The position numbers and the translations under genes are program-made. The notes under the pieces are model-generated. The model was not told where the DNA came from. It searched no databases and saw only the letters and a list, made by a program, of their open reading frames with translations. This document shows positions 14,276-15,770 of a DNA stretch of 15,770 nt, piece by piece (position 1 is the first letter of the stretch; every line of letters starts with the position of its first letter). Source of the stretch: Onstottus_B sp035558335 (lineage in GTDB: Bacteria; Acidobacteriota; Blastocatellia; UBA7656); contig DATMCM010000100.1 of NCBI GenBank assembly GCA_035558335.1, positions 1-15,770 of the forward strand, given 5' to 3'.

Positions 14276-14363
14276 TGGTGCTGGGGGAAGGATTCGAACC
14301 TTCGTAGAGCCTAAGCCCGCCGGGTTTACAGCCCGGTGCCATTAACCACTCGACCACCCCAGC
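14276..14363 (-). tRNA. tRNA-Tyr (anticodon GTA)
   Basis: This class II tRNA, 88 nt with encoded CCA (14276-14278), has acceptor GCTGGGG/CCCCAGC and anticodon stem CCGGG/CCCGG around CTGTAAA, anticodon GTA. A long variable arm (CGGGCTTAGGCTCTACG region) and T arm GAAGGTTCGAATCCTTC follow. The long arm with GTA identifies tyrosine. It is the first gene of the transcription unit; the order Tyr-Gly-Thr-tuf matches E. coli tyrU-glyT-thrT-tufB. Confidence 0.97.
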
Positions 14364-14594
14364 ACTCGAAGCAAGCATCTAACTTGGCGAGTGCAAAGAT
14401 CCGCACCTCTTAGCTCGGAGCCCTCAGGCACTTGAAGCCGTTCCAACCCAACGCAACGATCAAGGCCTCAACAGTTCTTCAGCTTCACCCTTGGCAATGG
14501 CCAACGACTATCCGGACTTGACCGCTCGACTTCAATCAACGAACCGGATCAGCAGTGCCTCAGTCGGGGCATGGCAGACACCGGCAAAAGAAGG

Positions 14595-14624
14595 ATTCTA
14601 AGCGCGCTAGCGGTTTTCCGTCAA
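14595..14624 (-). promoter_or_regulatory. Sigma70-type promoter for the tRNA-tuf-S10-spc unit
   Basis: On the minus strand TTGACG (14619-14624) and TAGAAT (14595-14600) are separated by 18 nt; each matches 5 of 6 consensus bases. The expected transcription start is near 14588, about 225 nt before tRNA-Tyr. It is the best promoter match found upstream of the unit and faces the right way. A weaker TTAGAT (14377-14382) closer to tRNA-Tyr lacks a proper -35. Confidence 0.65.
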
Positions 14625-14808
14625 GGTCGACTGCCCAAAACCTGATCCTAAATCCCAACCTGATCACCATTCAACGGCAGTATTCGACAACCGACCCGTG
14701 AATTGCCTGTTCGAATGTGGAACCTCTTCCGCGAAGTCGAAAAACTCATTATGAAAGAACACGTGAGCTTGAACGGCGCCCGCAGCGTGGTGAATCGCGA
14801 AGAGCCTG

Positions 14809-14814
14809 TATAAT
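14809..14814 (+). promoter_or_regulatory. -10 element TATAAT ahead of the VTT-domain gene
   Basis: A perfect TATAAT lies 75 nt before the GTG start at 14889. No good -35 is found at 16-18 nt upstream (the sequence there is GTGG-like), so it may be a weak or activator-dependent promoter. The predicted leader would be about 68 nt. Confidence 0.4.
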
Positions 14815-14888
14815 AGTCACCGGCCTAAGATCGGATCTTGGTCTTTTTGAGACGATCAAGGCGAAGTTGGAAAGCAAGAGGGTGTTCA

Positions 14889-15686
14889 GTGCAAGTCGAT
14901 AGTTTCGGTTCTCGAATCAAGATCTTCTCTCAGAAACACAGGAGGCTGGTAAGCACCATTATCATCCTGCTCAGCGCGTACGCGATTCTCGCGACCATCG
15001 GTGTCTTTTACAAACCGCTTAGCCCTGAAACTCTTTTGAAGAAGGAAAACACGGATGCGGCTGCGCGTTACGTGCTGAGCTACGGATGGGCCGCTCCGAT
15101 TTTCTTCATCGCAATTCAAGTCTGCCAGGTAGTCATTCTACCAGTTCCGGGACAGGTGGTAGGCATCGTGGCCGGATACATTTTCGGGTGGAAGCTAGGT
15201 GTTGCCTACACAATGATCGGGCTAACACTGGGCATGGTAGTGGTTTTCACCGTGTCACGAAGACTTGGACGCGGCTTCGTGGAGAAGTTGAATGGCCCGG
15301 CAGCTCTGCGCGATTTCGAAGCGCTTTTCGCGAGCAGCGGCAATACGAGCGGCTTCTATCAAAAATCCGCGCAAACTCTTCGCTCAAACGCGTTGTTGAC
15401 GTTCTTTCTCTTCATGCTCCTCCCAGGCCTGCCTGACAACCTGGCTTGTTTTGTCGCGGGGCTCACAAGAATCCCAGTTCGCTATTTGCTCGTCGCGGCG
15501 CTGGTGGGACGGTTCCCCGCCGCACTCACCTTATCACTGTTTGGAGATGGCTGGTCAAAAGCGCAGAACTCCACCACACTCCTGGTTCTTGGTGGAGTCG
15601 CTCTTTTGGTGACTGTGATCTTTCTTTGGAAGAAGCAGAAGATCGAAGCAATGGTGAGGAAGGTGGCTGGCTGGTCTGACACTTAG
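14889..15686 (+). CDS. TVP38/TMEM64 family (VTT domain, DedA-like) membrane protein
   Basis: The 265-residue product is an integral membrane protein. Hydrophobic segments lie at about 21-41, 68-86, 104-123, 169-193, 196-216 and 229-247. The VTT signature is seen in VAGYIFGWKLG (94-104), followed by a LRDF-containing cytoplasmic linker, and in the second half LLPGLPDNLACFVAGLTRIP (178-196, quoted as the core). Eukaryotic relatives (TMEM41B, VMP1) scramble lipids, and bacterial DedA proteins move undecaprenyl phosphate or support envelope homeostasis; the TVP38 branch has no firm function. I chose GTG at 14889 because GAGGG lies 6-7 nt upstream; a TTG at 14838 would add 17 residues. It is divergent from the ribosomal unit and shows no functional link. 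Confidence 0.88.
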   Translation: MQVDSFGSRIKIFSQKHRRLVSTIIILLSAYAILATIGVFYKPLSPETLLKKENTDAAARYVLSYGWAAPIFFIAIQVCQVVILPVPGQVVGIVAGYIFGWKLGVAYTMIGLTLGMVVVFTVSRRLGRGFVEKLNGPAALRDFEALFASSGNTSGFYQKSAQTLRSNALLTFFLFMLLPGLPDNLACFVAGLTRIPVRYLLVAALVGRFPAALTLSLFGDGWSKAQNSTTLLVLGGVALLVTVIFLWKKQKIEAMVRKVAGWSDT

Positions 15687-15770
15687 CCCGGGACTAAGGG
15701 CCCTCAACGGATTCTCTTATCAAGCAAAAGACGGTCGACAATCAATTATTCAAGATGGAAGCCGGTGAAG

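Larger units (their letters stand above)
14364..14888. other. Gene-free divergent control region and operon leader
   Basis: The 525 bases between tRNA-Tyr and the VTT-domain gene contain no convincing gene. On the minus strand they hold the promoter at 14595-14624 and about 225 nt of leader before tRNA-Tyr. On the plus strand they hold a TATAAT at 14809-14814 ahead of the membrane-protein gene. I looked for an extra tRNA (E. coli has thrU first), a boxA antitermination site and heptad repeats in the leader and saw none that is convincing. A short plus-strand frame at 14717-14902 shows no family resemblance. Confidence 0.6.

Noticed and set aside
14717..14902. A 61-codon plus-strand frame upstream of the VTT-domain gene
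   Set aside because: It has no recognisable motif, spans the TATAAT element and overlaps the next gene's start in another frame.
15682..15698. Possible terminator CTTAG...CTAAG after the VTT-domain gene
   Set aside because: The stem is 5 bp, overlaps the stop codon and is not followed by a T-run.

Overview
The window is a chromosomal ribosomal-protein locus of a moderately GC-rich bacterium. From start codons to stops it carries the complete S10 and spc operons, all on the minus strand, so transcription runs from right to left. The EF-Tu and ribosomal-protein sequences and the gene order suggest an Acidobacteriota-like lineage (Blastocatellia would fit). That placement is an inference from memory of the families and was not tested by phylogeny.

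Layout in transcription order: a good sigma70-type promoter (-35 at 14619-14624, -10 at 14595-14600), a leader of about 225 nt, tRNA-Tyr(GTA), tRNA-Gly(TCC), tRNA-Thr(GGT), tuf, then rpsJ-rplC-rplD-rplW-rplB-rpsS-rplV-rpsC-rplP-rpmC-rpsQ (S10 operon), rplN-rplX-rplE-rpsN-rpsH-rplF-rplR-rpsE-rpmD-rplO-secY (spc operon), adk and the first 37 codons of map. No gene is missing or broken and no terminator was seen, so one very long transcript is plausible. The products are most of the ribosomal core, the elongation factor that delivers aminoacyl-tRNA, three tRNAs, the SecY translocon channel, and two housekeeping enzymes: adenylate kinase and methionine aminopeptidase.

To the right, divergently on the plus strand, lies a GTG-started 265-residue membrane protein of the TVP38/TMEM64 (VTT-domain, DedA-like) family. 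The 525 bases between it and tRNA-Tyr hold only promoters and leader sequence.

The unusual content is between the genes. Eleven spacers of the S10/spc region are made of degenerate 7-nt tandem repeats in which one half is the approximate reverse complement of the other, so each would fold into an imperfect hairpin in the mRNA. Different spacers use different heptamers, though a GTCCGTA type recurs at four sites. Other points: four start codons sit beside such hairpins without a visible Shine-Dalgarno, tuf has codon usage sharply unlike its neighbours, and S14 joins a zinc-ribbon C-terminus to a long N-terminus. There is no sign of a mobile element, CRISPR array, phage or defence system.
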